Positions 6,160-11,229 of a DNA stretch of 11,229 bases are shown here, in pieces. The notes under the pieces were generated by a model. The model saw only the letters and a program-made list of their open reading frames with translations. It did not search any database and had not been told where the DNA came from. The translations under genes and the position numbers were made by a program. Every line of letters begins with the position of its first letter. Within the stretch, counting starts at the first letter, position 1. Source of the stretch: Lentisphaerota bacterium (GTDB lineage: Bacteria; Verrucomicrobiota; Kiritimatiellia; JAAZAB01); assembly GCA_016182435.1 (NCBI GenBank), contig JACPGN010000074.1, positions 1-11,229 on the forward strand, written 5' to 3'.

Positions 6160-6810
6160 ATGAAAAACAAAACTGCAATGATTGTTCTAGTGGTGGGGCT
6201 TGCGGCCCCATTGTGTCGCGCAGAACGACCAGAAAATGAACTGCCGATGTATGGAGGAAAGCATAAGCCGAGCATTGAACAGAACAAGGATTTCGGCATC
6301 TCTGCGGCCAAACTCGGCTGGCAATACTACTTCCAAGGAGACTTGGATACTGCGATCAAGCGATTCAACCAAGCCTGGCTGTTCGATACAAACAGCGTTG
6401 ATGCGTTGTGGGGGTTCGGATTGATCATGGGGCAGCAAGCGTCGCAGGAAGACCCGCAGAAAAGCCTGAAGGAGTCGATTCGGTTTCTGCAGATGGCGCA
6501 TGGGCGAGACCCCAAGAATGGACGGATCATTGGGGATCTTGCTTTCTCGCACACAATATTGGGGCACTACTACAAATTACAACAGAAGAACGACAAGGAA
6601 GCCTGGGAGCACTTTGCAGAGGCAGGCAAGTTGTTTGCTGATGCATTCAAGGCCGATCCCAAATATCCGCCGACCGTTGCGAATTGGTCGGTGTTCTATT
6701 TCTACACAGGGGACTACCAGAAAGCCAAGAGCAAGGCCGATGAAGCAATAAAGATGGGCTACAAGTTCAGCCCTGATTATGTCAACGATTTAGAAAGGCA
6801 CATCAAATAG
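6160..6810 (+). CDS. Exported TPR-like (tetratricopeptide-type) protein
   Basis: The product is 216 aa from the ATG at 6160. An ATG at 6142 would add six residues but lacks a ribosome site, while AAGAGG sits just before 6160. The N-terminus is a Sec signal: a KNK start, hydrophobic AMIVLVVGLAAPL, and a probable cut after CRA near residue 19. The Cys there is not in a good lipobox. Helical repeats follow: LGWQYYFQGDLDTAIKRFNQ and AWLFDTNSVDALWGFGLIMG form a TPR-like pair, then SIRFLQMAHGRDP, and a last unit with KADPKYPPTVANWSVFYFYTGDYQKAKSKADEAI. TPR proteins act as scaffolds for protein-protein contacts, here in the periplasm. No partner is evident. The region looks less GC-rich than the neighbouring minus-strand genes, so it may have been acquired. 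It stands alone between repeats. Confidence 0.78.
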   Translation: MKNKTAMIVLVVGLAAPLCRAERPENELPMYGGKHKPSIEQNKDFGISAAKLGWQYYFQGDLDTAIKRFNQAWLFDTNSVDALWGFGLIMGQQASQEDPQKSLKESIRFLQMAHGRDPKNGRIIGDLAFSHTILGHYYKLQQKNDKEAWEHFAEAGKLFADAFKADPKYPPTVANWSVFYFYTGDYQKAKSKADEAIKMGYKFSPDYVNDLERHIK

Positions 6811-6824
6811 CGAACAAAGCCTCC

Positions 6825-6988
6825 GAGGTTACGGCTCGCAAGCTCGCCGAACCTCAAGGCCGCCGTTCACGCCGTGCTTCGCGGCGTGAATGGCGCGGTT
6901 GGGACCATCCACATGGTTTGCTCCGCTTCGCGTCGCGAACCATGCGGATGGAGCGGATAGATTTTTCGTGATAACCGGAGTTATCACG
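6825..6988. repeat. Run of four hairpins after the TPR-like gene
   Basis: Successive inverted repeats are GAGGTT (6825-6830) / AACCTC (6850-6855); CGCCGTTCACGCCG (6861-6874) / CGGCGTGAATGGCG (6882-6895), 12 of 14 positions; CCATCCACATGGTT (6905-6918) / AACCATGCGGATGG (6938-6951), 13 of 14; and CGTGATAAC (6967-6975) / GTTATCACG (6980-6988), perfect. They fill most of the 6811-7071 gap. The last overlaps the 66-base direct repeat. None has a following T-run. Confidence 0.65.
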
Positions 6989-6993
6989 GACAA
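6928..6993 (+). repeat. 66-base direct repeat, left copy (toxin-antitoxin block boundary)
   Basis: Positions 6928-6993 match 8632-8697 at 63 of 66 bases in the same orientation. The unit contains GGATGGAGCGGATAGATT followed by the perfect hairpin CGTGATAAC-CGGA-GTTATCACG. The left copy lies 78 bases before the first antitoxin gene, and the right copy closes the toxin-antitoxin block. It may be a dispersed repeat that served as a recombination site. Confidence 0.85.
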
Positions 6994-7033
6994 TCCGCAC
7001 ACATTCGCGCCATTCGGCCAATCAGGAAAGGGC

Positions 7034-7062
7034 TTGACTCCAATATTCCGGCGTGGAATGAT
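7034..7062 (+). promoter_or_regulatory. Candidate sigma-70-like promoter of the first toxin-antitoxin pair
   Basis: TTGACT (7034-7039) is followed after 17 bases by AATGAT (7057-7062), matching the -35 and -10 consensus at 5/6 and 4/6 positions. The antitoxin ATG at 7072 is only nine bases beyond the -10, so the transcript would have almost no leader. This fits with the lack of a clear ribosome site. Confidence 0.35.
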
Positions 7063-7071
7063 ACAAACAGT

Positions 7072-7308
7072 ATGACAACAATAGTCCAAAAGCTCGCAGA
7101 AGAGGTGCAGTCCCTTCCCGATGCAGAACTGGACGAGTTCCTATCTTGGCTCGCCGACTATGAACTCGTGCATGTCGATCCGTGGGACAAAGAGATTGAA
7201 CGAGATTCTTTGCCTGGCGGACGGCTTGATGGCGTGCTTAACCGGGTTCGACGAGGCATCGCCGCAGGAAGGACCAAGCCCCTCGATGAAGTCCTCGACA
7301 ACTCCTGA
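7072..7308 (+). CDS. Type II antitoxin of a ParE/RelE-like pair (pair 1)
   Basis: The product is 78 aa, small and acidic, of the size and layout of type II antitoxins. The N-terminal helices MTTIVQKLAEEVQSLPDAEL and DEFLSWLADYE are followed by a central IERD (42-45) and a C-terminal GGRLDGVLNRVRRGIAAGRT segment likely to wrap the toxin. The same architecture recurs in the broken copy at 7684-7884 (MTT...VQSLP...SW...YE...IE), so the two are paralogues. It should bind and neutralise the toxin and may repress its own promoter. Its 3' end overlaps the toxin gene by 23 bases, implying coupled translation. No strong Shine-Dalgarno site precedes the ATG. The exact antitoxin family is not certain. 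Confidence 0.72.
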   Translation: MTTIVQKLAEEVQSLPDAELDEFLSWLADYELVHVDPWDKEIERDSLPGGRLDGVLNRVRRGIAAGRTKPLDEVLDNS

Positions 7309-7546
7309 TTTCTGGGCGACATATTCCTCGACGCCTCCAGAAATCAAGGCGAGGGCGAAAATAGCCTACCGATTGTGGAAGCACAATCCGCGACATCCGT
7401 CGCTCCAATTCAAGAAAGTCGGCAACATGTGGTCTATCCGCATTGGTGGCGGCTATCGGGCGCTGGCGCTTCTCGATCGCGACACGTTTTACTGGTTCTG
7501 GATTGGGATGCACGACGAGTACAAGCGACTCCTCGATTTACAGTGA
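7286..7546 (+). CDS. RelE/ParE-fold toxin (pair 1)
   Basis: The product is 86 aa from the ATG at 7286. A longer in-frame start at 7121 would overlap most of the antitoxin and give non-homologous sequence, so it was rejected. The order of elements fits a RelE/ParE-like toxin: N-terminal helices (PDFWATYSSTPPEIKARAKI, YRLWKHNP), a basic strand (LQFKKVGNMWSIRIGGGYRA) and the terminal FYWFWIGMHDEYKRLL. The IGxHxEY ending is characteristic of a widespread ParE-like toxin group. Such toxins cut mRNA on the ribosome or poison gyrase, and this sequence does not say which. It is overlapped by its antitoxin. The C-terminal WIGxHxEY block is also found in the toxin remnant at 7900-7986. Confidence 0.75.
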   Translation: MKSSTTPDFWATYSSTPPEIKARAKIAYRLWKHNPRHPSLQFKKVGNMWSIRIGGGYRALALLDRDTFYWFWIGMHDEYKRLLDLQ

Positions 7547-7627
7547 CCGAAAAGAAGTCCGAACCAGCGCCGGCACTTTATCGTCGGCGCGCAGCGCACC
7601 GAAAAGTGAGGCGCATCGTTCTCTCAT

Positions 7628-7657
7628 TTGACAACAGGAAAGCCAATGCGGTAGGAT
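7628..7657 (+). promoter_or_regulatory. Candidate sigma-70-like promoter of the decayed pair 2
   Basis: A perfect TTGACA (7628-7633) is followed after 18 bases by TAGGAT (7652-7657, 4/6 of the -10 consensus). GGGAGG (7669-7674) then lies nine bases before the ATG at 7684. The expression signals look intact although the genes they serve are broken. Confidence 0.5.
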
Positions 7658-7683
7658 AGCGCTGAATTGGGAGGCGCATATTC

Positions 7684-7884
7684 ATGACCACGGTGACAGA
7701 GATACAGAAAGCGGTACAGTCCCTGCCCGAGGATCAGTTTGATCAGTTCTCCTCGTGGTTCAATGCCTACGAGGAGAAACACCGGGATCAGCAGATCGAG
7801 TGAGACCAGAAAGCAGGTCCATTGCGTGATCTGATGGAGAAAGCTCGGGGTGACTTTGAGGCGGGCAAATGCAGCCGCCTCTGA
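7684..7884 (+). pseudogene. Antitoxin gene of pair 2, interrupted by an in-frame TGA
   Basis: The ATG at 7684 opens 39 codons (MTTVTEIQKAVQSLPEDQFD..., ending QQIE) that match the first half of the pair 1 antitoxin. A TGA follows at 7801-7803. Reading on in the same frame gives DQKAGPLRDLMEKARGDFEA, GKCSRL and a TGA at 7882-7884, which is the missing C-terminal half. Pair 1 reads IERD at this point, so the TGA is most simply a CGA arginine codon changed by one transition. The intact gene would have had 66 codons. A strong ribosome site and promoter remain. A 39-residue N-terminal product could still be made and might bind DNA but not toxin. Stop-codon recoding is possible but unlikely. Confidence 0.75.
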
Positions 7885-7899
7885 GCCACTTCAGTGGGC

Positions 7900-7986
7900 A
7901 TGAATGCGCCATCCAAAGAGAAAGGTATTTTCTGGATTTGGATCGGATCACATGCCGAATACGACCGTTTCATTAGACGAAGCTGA
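7900..7986 (+). pseudogene. C-terminal remnant of the pair 2 toxin
   Basis: A 28-codon frame from 7900 to a TGA at 7984-7986 reads MNAPSKEKG, then IFWIWIGSHAEYDRFIRRS. The second part aligns with FYWFWIGMHDEYKRLLDLQ at the end of the pair 1 toxin. The N-terminal two thirds are absent, and only 15 bases separate this frame from the antitoxin's terminal stop, so a deletion removed most of the gene. It is too short to fold as a toxin. It begins directly after the broken antitoxin and ends 35 bases before the pair 3 antitoxin. Confidence 0.7.
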
Positions 7987-8021
7987 GAGAACAACATCTT
8001 GGACTTTAAGGATTCGACTTC

Positions 8022-8243
8022 ATGAGCACATTGGTCAAAGCAGACGTATTGAGCCTGAGCGTTCCCGAGCGTATCCAGCTCGTCGAGGACATCTGGGACA
8101 CGATCGCCGAGGTGCCAGAGGAAGTCGGCCTGAGCGACGAGCAGAAGGCTGAGCTTGACCGACGCCTGGATGCGTACCATCAGAACCCCGACGAGGGATC
8201 CCCGTGGGGAATGGTTCGAGAGCGAATCAGGAGCAGACAATGA
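8022..8243 (+). CDS. Addiction module antitoxin, Unstab_antitox type (pair 3)
   Basis: The product is 73 aa. The sequence fits the 'putative addiction module component' family (Pfam Unstab_antitox): an N-terminal LSVPERIQLVEDIWDTIAE helix, the LSDEQKAELDRRLDAY motif (38-53) and the closing PDEGSPWGMVRERI (56-69), which usually reads GSPWEEVkaRi. It neutralises the RelE/ParE toxin encoded next. AAGGA (8008-8012) lies nine bases before the ATG. The stop overlaps the toxin start as ATGA (8240-8243), so translation is coupled. It is unrelated in sequence to the antitoxins of pairs 1 and 2, so the block joins two different families. Confidence 0.88.
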   Translation: MSTLVKADVLSLSVPERIQLVEDIWDTIAEVPEEVGLSDEQKAELDRRLDAYHQNPDEGSPWGMVRERIRSRQ

Positions 8244-8536
8244 GCCGTCGGCTCATCGTCCGTCCCGAAGCGGAAACGGAGATGGCCGATGCCTTCGACT
8301 GGTACGAGGACCGCGTTCCCGGCCTCGGGTCCGAGTTCTTGCTCTGCGTGGATGCTGTCTTCAGCTCGATTCTGCGGAACCCACAGCACTTTCAGCGCGT
8401 TCATCGAACCGTTCGGCATGCACTCGCACGTCGGTTTCCGTACGAAGTCTTCTTTGTGGAAGATGATGAGCGCGTCGTGGTCCTTTCGGTCTTCCATGCC
8501 AAACGAAACCCGAAGCGCTGGCAGAAAAGAATCTGA
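8240..8536 (+). CDS. RelE/ParE family toxin (pair 3)
   Basis: The product is 98 aa, a usual ParE/RelE length. Visible marks are the N-terminal LIVRPEAETEMADAFDWYED (a strand followed by the long helix), GLGSEFLLCVDAVFSSILRNP (second helix), the basic core RRFPYEVFFVEDDERVVVLS (64-83) and the closing VFHAKRNPKRW (84-94). The RFPYxVxF...VLxVFHxxRxPxxW pattern is diagnostic for the group partnered with Unstab_antitox antitoxins. The likely target is gyrase or translation; I cannot tell which. The ATG at 8240 overlaps the antitoxin stop, with AGGAG six bases upstream. All core residues are present, so it appears functional. Confidence 0.88.
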   Translation: MSRRLIVRPEAETEMADAFDWYEDRVPGLGSEFLLCVDAVFSSILRNPQHFQRVHRTVRHALARRFPYEVFFVEDDERVVVLSVFHAKRNPKRWQKRI

Positions 8537-8594
8537 GAAGCTTCGAACAAGACGGGGGCACGGTACCCCCTGGGGGCGCGCGGACGCGCCCCAG

Positions 8595-8625
8595 CTGATG
8601 GAGAAAGCTCGGGATGACTTTGAGG
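8595..8625 (+). pseudogene. 31-base scrap of a pair 2-type antitoxin gene
   Basis: Positions 8595-8625 match 7831-7861 in the broken antitoxin at 30 of 31 bases and encode LMEKARDDFE in the same register. Upstream is a GC-rich hairpin region, and downstream the sequence passes within seven bases into the right 66-base repeat. It is too short to be a gene. It marks a recombination or deletion end point of a further toxin-antitoxin copy. Confidence 0.7.
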
Positions 8626-8631
8626 TTGCTA

Positions 8632-8697
8632 TCGCGTCGCGAACCAAGCGGATGGAGCGGATAGATTCTCCGTGATAACCGGAGTTATCACGGACAA
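8632..8697 (+). repeat. 66-base direct repeat, right copy
   Basis: This matches 6928-6993 at 63 of 66 bases in the same orientation, including the perfect hairpin CGTGATAAC (8671-8679) / GTTATCACG (8684-8692). Left of it is the antitoxin scrap. Right of it, after a stretch with no assignable function (8698-8754), is the truncated permease gene. It appears to be the junction between the toxin-antitoxin block and the ABC transporter operon. Confidence 0.85.
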
Positions 8698-8754
8698 CCG
8701 CCGCTACCTTTTCAGCAAGGGTGCCCTCGCCGAGGCCTTCCAGTCCCGTTTCAT

Positions 8755-8922
8755 CCGGCGGCCGCGCTCGCCGGCGGGCTGTTTCTGACATTGGCCGACA
8801 CACTGGCGCGCGCGCTGATCGCGCCGATTGAAATTCCCGTCGGCGTCATCACCGCGCTGATGGGCGGGCCGTTTTTTCTGGTGATCCTGCGCCGCCGGCG
8901 CCATGGGGAGTGGAGCGAATGA
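8755..8922 (+). pseudogene. C-terminal remnant of a FecCD/BtuC-type ABC permease
   Basis: A frame of 55 codons ending at the TGA at 8920-8922 reads [55 protein letters not shown]. The [22 protein letters not shown] and terminal Arg-rich tail are the signature end of iron-siderophore, heme and cobalamin permeases, which normally run to about 330 residues and span the inner membrane about ten times. Only the last part remains. The frame stays open upstream, but the sequence before 8755 is not permease-like and leads into the 66-base repeat. The stop overlaps the ATPase start (ATGA, 8919-8922) as in an intact operon. A partial duplicate with the full permease gene elsewhere is an alternative. 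Confidence 0.8.
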
Positions 8923-9719
8923 GCGCATTTGAATTCGAACACGTGACCGCCGGCTATAACCGCAGCGTGGTGCTGCGCGATGTTCATTGCGCGGTTGCCG
9001 AAGGCGAGATGGTCGCCCTCCTGGGGCCCAACGGCGCGGGCAAATCCACGCTCTTGCGCGTATTGACCGGCCTGCTTGAGCCATTCGCGGGCCGGGTCCA
9101 GCTCTTCGGCCAGGACGTGCGCCGCCTGAAGGCGCTGGACCGTTCGCGCCTGATTGCCGTGGTACCGCAGGAGCTTAAGACGCCCATGGCCTACACCGTG
9201 GAGGACCTGGTATTCATGGGCCGCGCCGGGCGGCTGCCAGCGTGGCAAGCGCCGACGGCCGCCGACCGGCGGATTGTCGAGCAGGCCATGGCTTACACGG
9301 ATGTCCGCGACCTGCGCGATCGTCCGCTGGATGCCCTGAGCGGCGGCGAGAAACAGCGCGCGGTGATTGCCATGGCCCTGGCCCAGGAACCCCGCGTGAT
9401 TGTTATGGACGAGCCGACCACCCACCTCGACTTGAATCATGCGCTCGAAATCATGCAGATCGTCGAACGCCTGAACGGCGAGCAGGGCGTTACCGTCCTG
9501 ATGACCAGCCACGATTTGAACCAGGCCGCCGAGTTCTGTCGCCGGCTGCTGCTGCTGGACCATGGCGCGCTGATCGCCGATGGGGCGCCGGCCGATGTTC
9601 TGCACGAAGACATTTTAAGCAATGTGTATCACTGCGCTATCCGGGTCCGGCAAGACCCCGATACCGGCGCGCTGCTGGTCCGGCCCGAGCGCCGGCCAAG
9701 GCCAGCGCCACGCAGTTAG
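8919..9719 (+). CDS. ABC transporter ATP-binding protein, FecE/BtuD/HmuV type
   Basis: The product is 266 aa. All nucleotide-binding motifs are present: Walker [10 protein letters not shown] (36-44), Q-loop Q84 (VVPQE), signature LSGGEKQR (140-147), Walker B VIVMDEP (160-166), D-loop HLDLNH and switch H198 (TSHDLNQ). The Q-loop context, [11 protein letters not shown] and [18 protein letters not shown], fits ATPases that energise uptake of iron-siderophore, heme or vitamin B12 with FecCD permeases, and the upstream remnant is such a permease. I chose the ATG at 8919 (GGGGAG eight bases upstream, ATGA overlap) over a GTG at 8910 that falls on the ribosome site. The Pro/Arg-rich tail ([18 protein letters not shown]) recurs at 11179-11229. 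With the permease truncated, the gene can act only if another permease is supplied. Confidence 0.92.
   Translation: MSAFEFEHVTAGYNRSVVLRDVHCAVAEGEMVALLGPNGAGKSTLLRVLTGLLEPFAGRVQLFGQDVRRLKALDRSRLIAVVPQELKTPMAYTVEDLVFMGRAGRLPAWQAPTAADRRIVEQAMAYTDVRDLRDRPLDALSGGEKQRAVIAMALAQEPRVIVMDEPTTHLDLNHALEIMQIVERLNGEQGVTVLMTSHDLNQAAEFCRRLLLLDHGALIADGAPADVLHEDILSNVYHCAIRVRQDPDTGALLVRPERRPRPAPRS
9663..9713 (+). repeat. Direct repeat at the ABC gene 3' end (left copy of pair flanking the ATPase gene)
   Basis: Positions 9663-9713 match 11179-11229 at 44 of 51 bases, starting with 18 identical bases (ACCGGCGCGCTGCTGGTC). Both copies read the same way in the ABC frame (TGALLVR followed by an Arg/Pro-rich tail). 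The AAA ATPase gene lies between the two copies. Confidence 0.75.
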
Positions 9720-9796
9720 CATTCGCAATTGTTGCCCTTGAATAACCGTAAATAATATGCATTATATGACGCTAACAACCCCTAATCAGGTGCGTC

Positions 9797-11161
9797 TTGA
9801 ACCGAAAAGCCTTTACATACTTATCGGAATGGAAGAAACGCGACCGGCGGAAGCCTCTTGTCGTTAGAGGCGCTCGCCAAGTCGGAAAATCATATCTGGT
9901 GGAGGATTTTGCCAAGCGCGAATTCGCCAGCCGACTCACGATCAATGCTGAACGGGATCGGGAGTTTCTGCGGCGAGTTGTCCACGAAACCCCGCTCCGG
10001 ATGCTCCAGTTGATTGAGTTGGAGTATGGCTGCCGCCTGATTCCGGGAGAGAGCCTGATTTTTTTTGATGAGATCCAGGCGGTTCCGGAACTCTTTGCCC
10101 GACTCCGGTATTTTTACGAGGAAACGCCGGAGCTGCATGTTATCGCCGCTGGTTCGCTTCTGGATTTTGTCCTGGAGGACCATTCATTTTCAATGCCGGT
10201 TGGCCGCATCGAATACCTACATCTCGGTCCCATGACTTTCGGCGAGTTTCTCGACGCCACGGGAAACGGACGCTGGAACGATTTCCTCTCGGCTTTCGGA
10301 AGCGGCGACCAGATGCCGGATTCAGCGCACGAAACACTCTCAAGGTTTTTTCGAACCTTCCTGGCGCTGGGCGGCATGCCCGAGGCGGTGGCCACGTACG
10401 CGCACACCCATTCCCTATTGGAGGCCGACCGTATCAAGGAGACGATCCTCGGCACGCTGCGCGACGATTTTGCCAAGTATGGAAGGAAGGTCAACCATGA
10501 ACGGCTGTTGCAGGTTTTCAACCGGCTTCCGGCTTTAGTGGGGCAAAAGTTCAAATATGTGAATGTATCCCGTGAAGAATCGGCGCGGGAGATTGGCCGT
10601 TGTCTCCATCTGCTGGAGCTCGCGCGACTGGCCTATCGGGTCAGGCGCTCCGCGTGTTCCGGCCTGCCGCTGGGGGTGGATGCGCGGGAGGATGCCTTCA
10701 AGGTGTTGTTCCTGGACACGGGTTTGCTTCTGCGCGCGTGTGGTTTGGGGGCCGGCGCGGTGGAGCGCGAGCCTGATCTGATGCTGGTAAATGCCGGCGC
10801 CGTTGCCGAACAGGTCGTCGGGCAACATCTGCTGTATGCGCGGCACTGCTGGGAAACGCCGGAATTATACTACTGGGCGCGGGAGAAACCGACTTCCGCG
10901 GCGGAGGTGGACTATGTGATCGCCCGCGGCGGGCAAATTGTGCCCGTTGAAGTGAAAGCGGGGAAGACCGGGACATTGCGCTCGCTCTGGCAGTTTGTGG
11001 CCGAGAAAAAGACCGAACTGGCTTTGCGTTTCAACACGGATAAGCCCTCCCTGCTGGACGCCGCCGACACCATGCACGACGGGACAAGAATTTCGTATCG
11101 CCTGCTCTCGCTGCCCCTTTATCTCATTGACCAGGCCAACCGACTGACGGAAGAGGCGTAA
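9797..11161 (+). CDS. AAA_14/DUF4143 family ATPase with nuclease-like C-terminal domain
   Basis: The product is 454 aa, a normal length for this family. The N-terminal AAA_14 ATPase has Walker A GARQVGKS (25-32), Walker B LIFFDEIQ (87-94) and a sensor-like AAGS (117-120). The middle has GRIEYLHLGPMTFGEFL and the LGGMPEAV motif (191-198) typical of these proteins. The C-terminal DUF4143 region has AEVDYVI (369-375) and VPVEVKAGK (382-390), the E-V-D...E-V-K pattern of a PD-(D/E)XK-like nuclease fold. Its role is unknown; such genes are scattered, transfer-prone and often near accessory DNA. In-frame TAA at 9773 and no other usual start codon leave TTG at 9797, with AGGTG before it. The 77-base AT-rich leader differs from the GC-rich neighbours. 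It lies between two copies of the ABC tail. Confidence 0.85.
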   Translation: MNRKAFTYLSEWKKRDRRKPLVVRGARQVGKSYLVEDFAKREFASRLTINAERDREFLRRVVHETPLRMLQLIELEYGCRLIPGESLIFFDEIQAVPELFARLRYFYEETPELHVIAAGSLLDFVLEDHSFSMPVGRIEYLHLGPMTFGEFLDATGNGRWNDFLSAFGSGDQMPDSAHETLSRFFRTFLALGGMPEAVATYAHTHSLLEADRIKETILGTLRDDFAKYGRKVNHERLLQVFNRLPALVGQKFKYVNVSREESAREIGRCLHLLELARLAYRVRRSACSGLPLGVDAREDAFKVLFLDTGLLLRACGLGAGAVEREPDLMLVNAGAVAEQVVGQHLLYARHCWETPELYYWAREKPTSAAEVDYVIARGGQIVPVEVKAGKTGTLRSLWQFVAEKKTELALRFNTDKPSLLDAADTMHDGTRISYRLLSLPLYLIDQANRLTEEA

Positions 11162-11178
11162 CCGGAAGAATATGAATG

Positions 11179-11229
11179 ACCGGCGCGCTGCTGGTCAGGA
11201 CCGTCCGCCGGCGAAGGCCGGCGCCGCGC
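11179..11229 (+). repeat. Right copy of the ABC tail repeat, running off the window
   Basis: This 51-base segment repeats 9663-9713 with seven mismatches. In the frame starting at the ATG at 11176 it reads MTGALLVRTVRRRRPAPR, close to the ABC protein's tail. Another ATG at 11172 opens a different frame (MNDRRAAGQDRPPAKAGAA). The window ends before either can be judged. It may be the displaced original end of the ABC gene, or the start of an unrelated Arg/Pro-rich gene. Confidence 0.6.

Noticed and set aside
6811..7071. tRNA or structured RNA in the hairpin run after the TPR-like gene
   Set aside because: The stems do not form a tRNA cloverleaf, no TTC-loop motif or CCA context is present, and part of the run is a dispersed repeat.
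7121..7285. Extended N-terminus for the pair 1 toxin
   Set aside because: It would overlap nearly all of the antitoxin gene and adds sequence unlike the toxin family. The ATG at 7286 gives the normal length.
8180..8803. Minus-strand frame of 207 codons across toxin pair 3 and the 66-base repeat
   Set aside because: It crosses two unrelated regions and is antisense to a well-supported toxin-antitoxin pair. No domain is recognisable.
8751..9605. Minus-strand frame of 284 codons opposite the ABC ATPase
   Set aside because: The plus strand has all ABC motifs in order. The minus frame has a low-complexity, His/Gln-rich composition typical of antisense to GC-rich genes.

Overview
The window is GC-rich by eye and reads like a metagenome-derived member of the PVC or Planctomycetes-like bacteria (Verrucomicrobiota, Kiritimatiellota, Lentisphaerota or Planctomycetota). 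That placement is inference. It rests on a set of genes common there (neutral-ceramidase-fold protein, two xylose-isomerase-like TIM barrels, DegT aminotransferase), well separated genes, and intergenic gaps packed with palindromic repeats. No rRNA, tRNA or CRISPR array was seen.

Left part (1-5715): the last 46 codons of an unrecognised plus-strand gene, a 385-base gap made almost wholly of nested palindromes, then four minus-strand genes. In transcription order these are an IolE-like isomerase/dehydratase (5715-4891), a DegT/DnrJ/EryC1/StrS aminotransferase (4734-3451), a second sugar isomerase/epimerase (3193-2381) and a neutral-ceramidase-fold hydrolase (2058-529). Together they suggest sugar or cyclitol and amino-sugar metabolism. 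Every gap between them carries a different hairpin repeat.

Middle (5716-7071): a 110-base cruciform element sits between two copies of an 11-base direct repeat. Removing the element and one copy restores a small minus-strand reading frame with a good ribosome binding site, so this is a traceable insertion into a small gene. A possible second tiny frame overlaps its start. A divergent exported TPR-like protein gene follows, then a run of four hairpins.

Toxin-antitoxin block (about 6928-8697): one intact pair (7072-7546), a paralogous pair with a nonsense codon in the antitoxin and most of the toxin deleted (7684-7986), an intact pair of a different family (8022-8536), and a 31-base scrap of another antitoxin. 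The block is bracketed by direct copies of a 66-base repeat. On its right it abuts the C-terminal 55 codons of a FecCD/BtuC-type permease whose front is missing, while the partner ABC ATPase gene (8919-9719) is intact.

Right end: an AAA_14/DUF4143 ATPase gene with a TTG start (9797-11161) lies between two diverged copies of the ABC gene's 3' tail (9663-9713 and 11179-11229). This suggests that the ATPase cassette landed at, or recombined into, the end of that gene. Overall the right half looks like an accessory region shaped by repeat-associated insertion and deletion.
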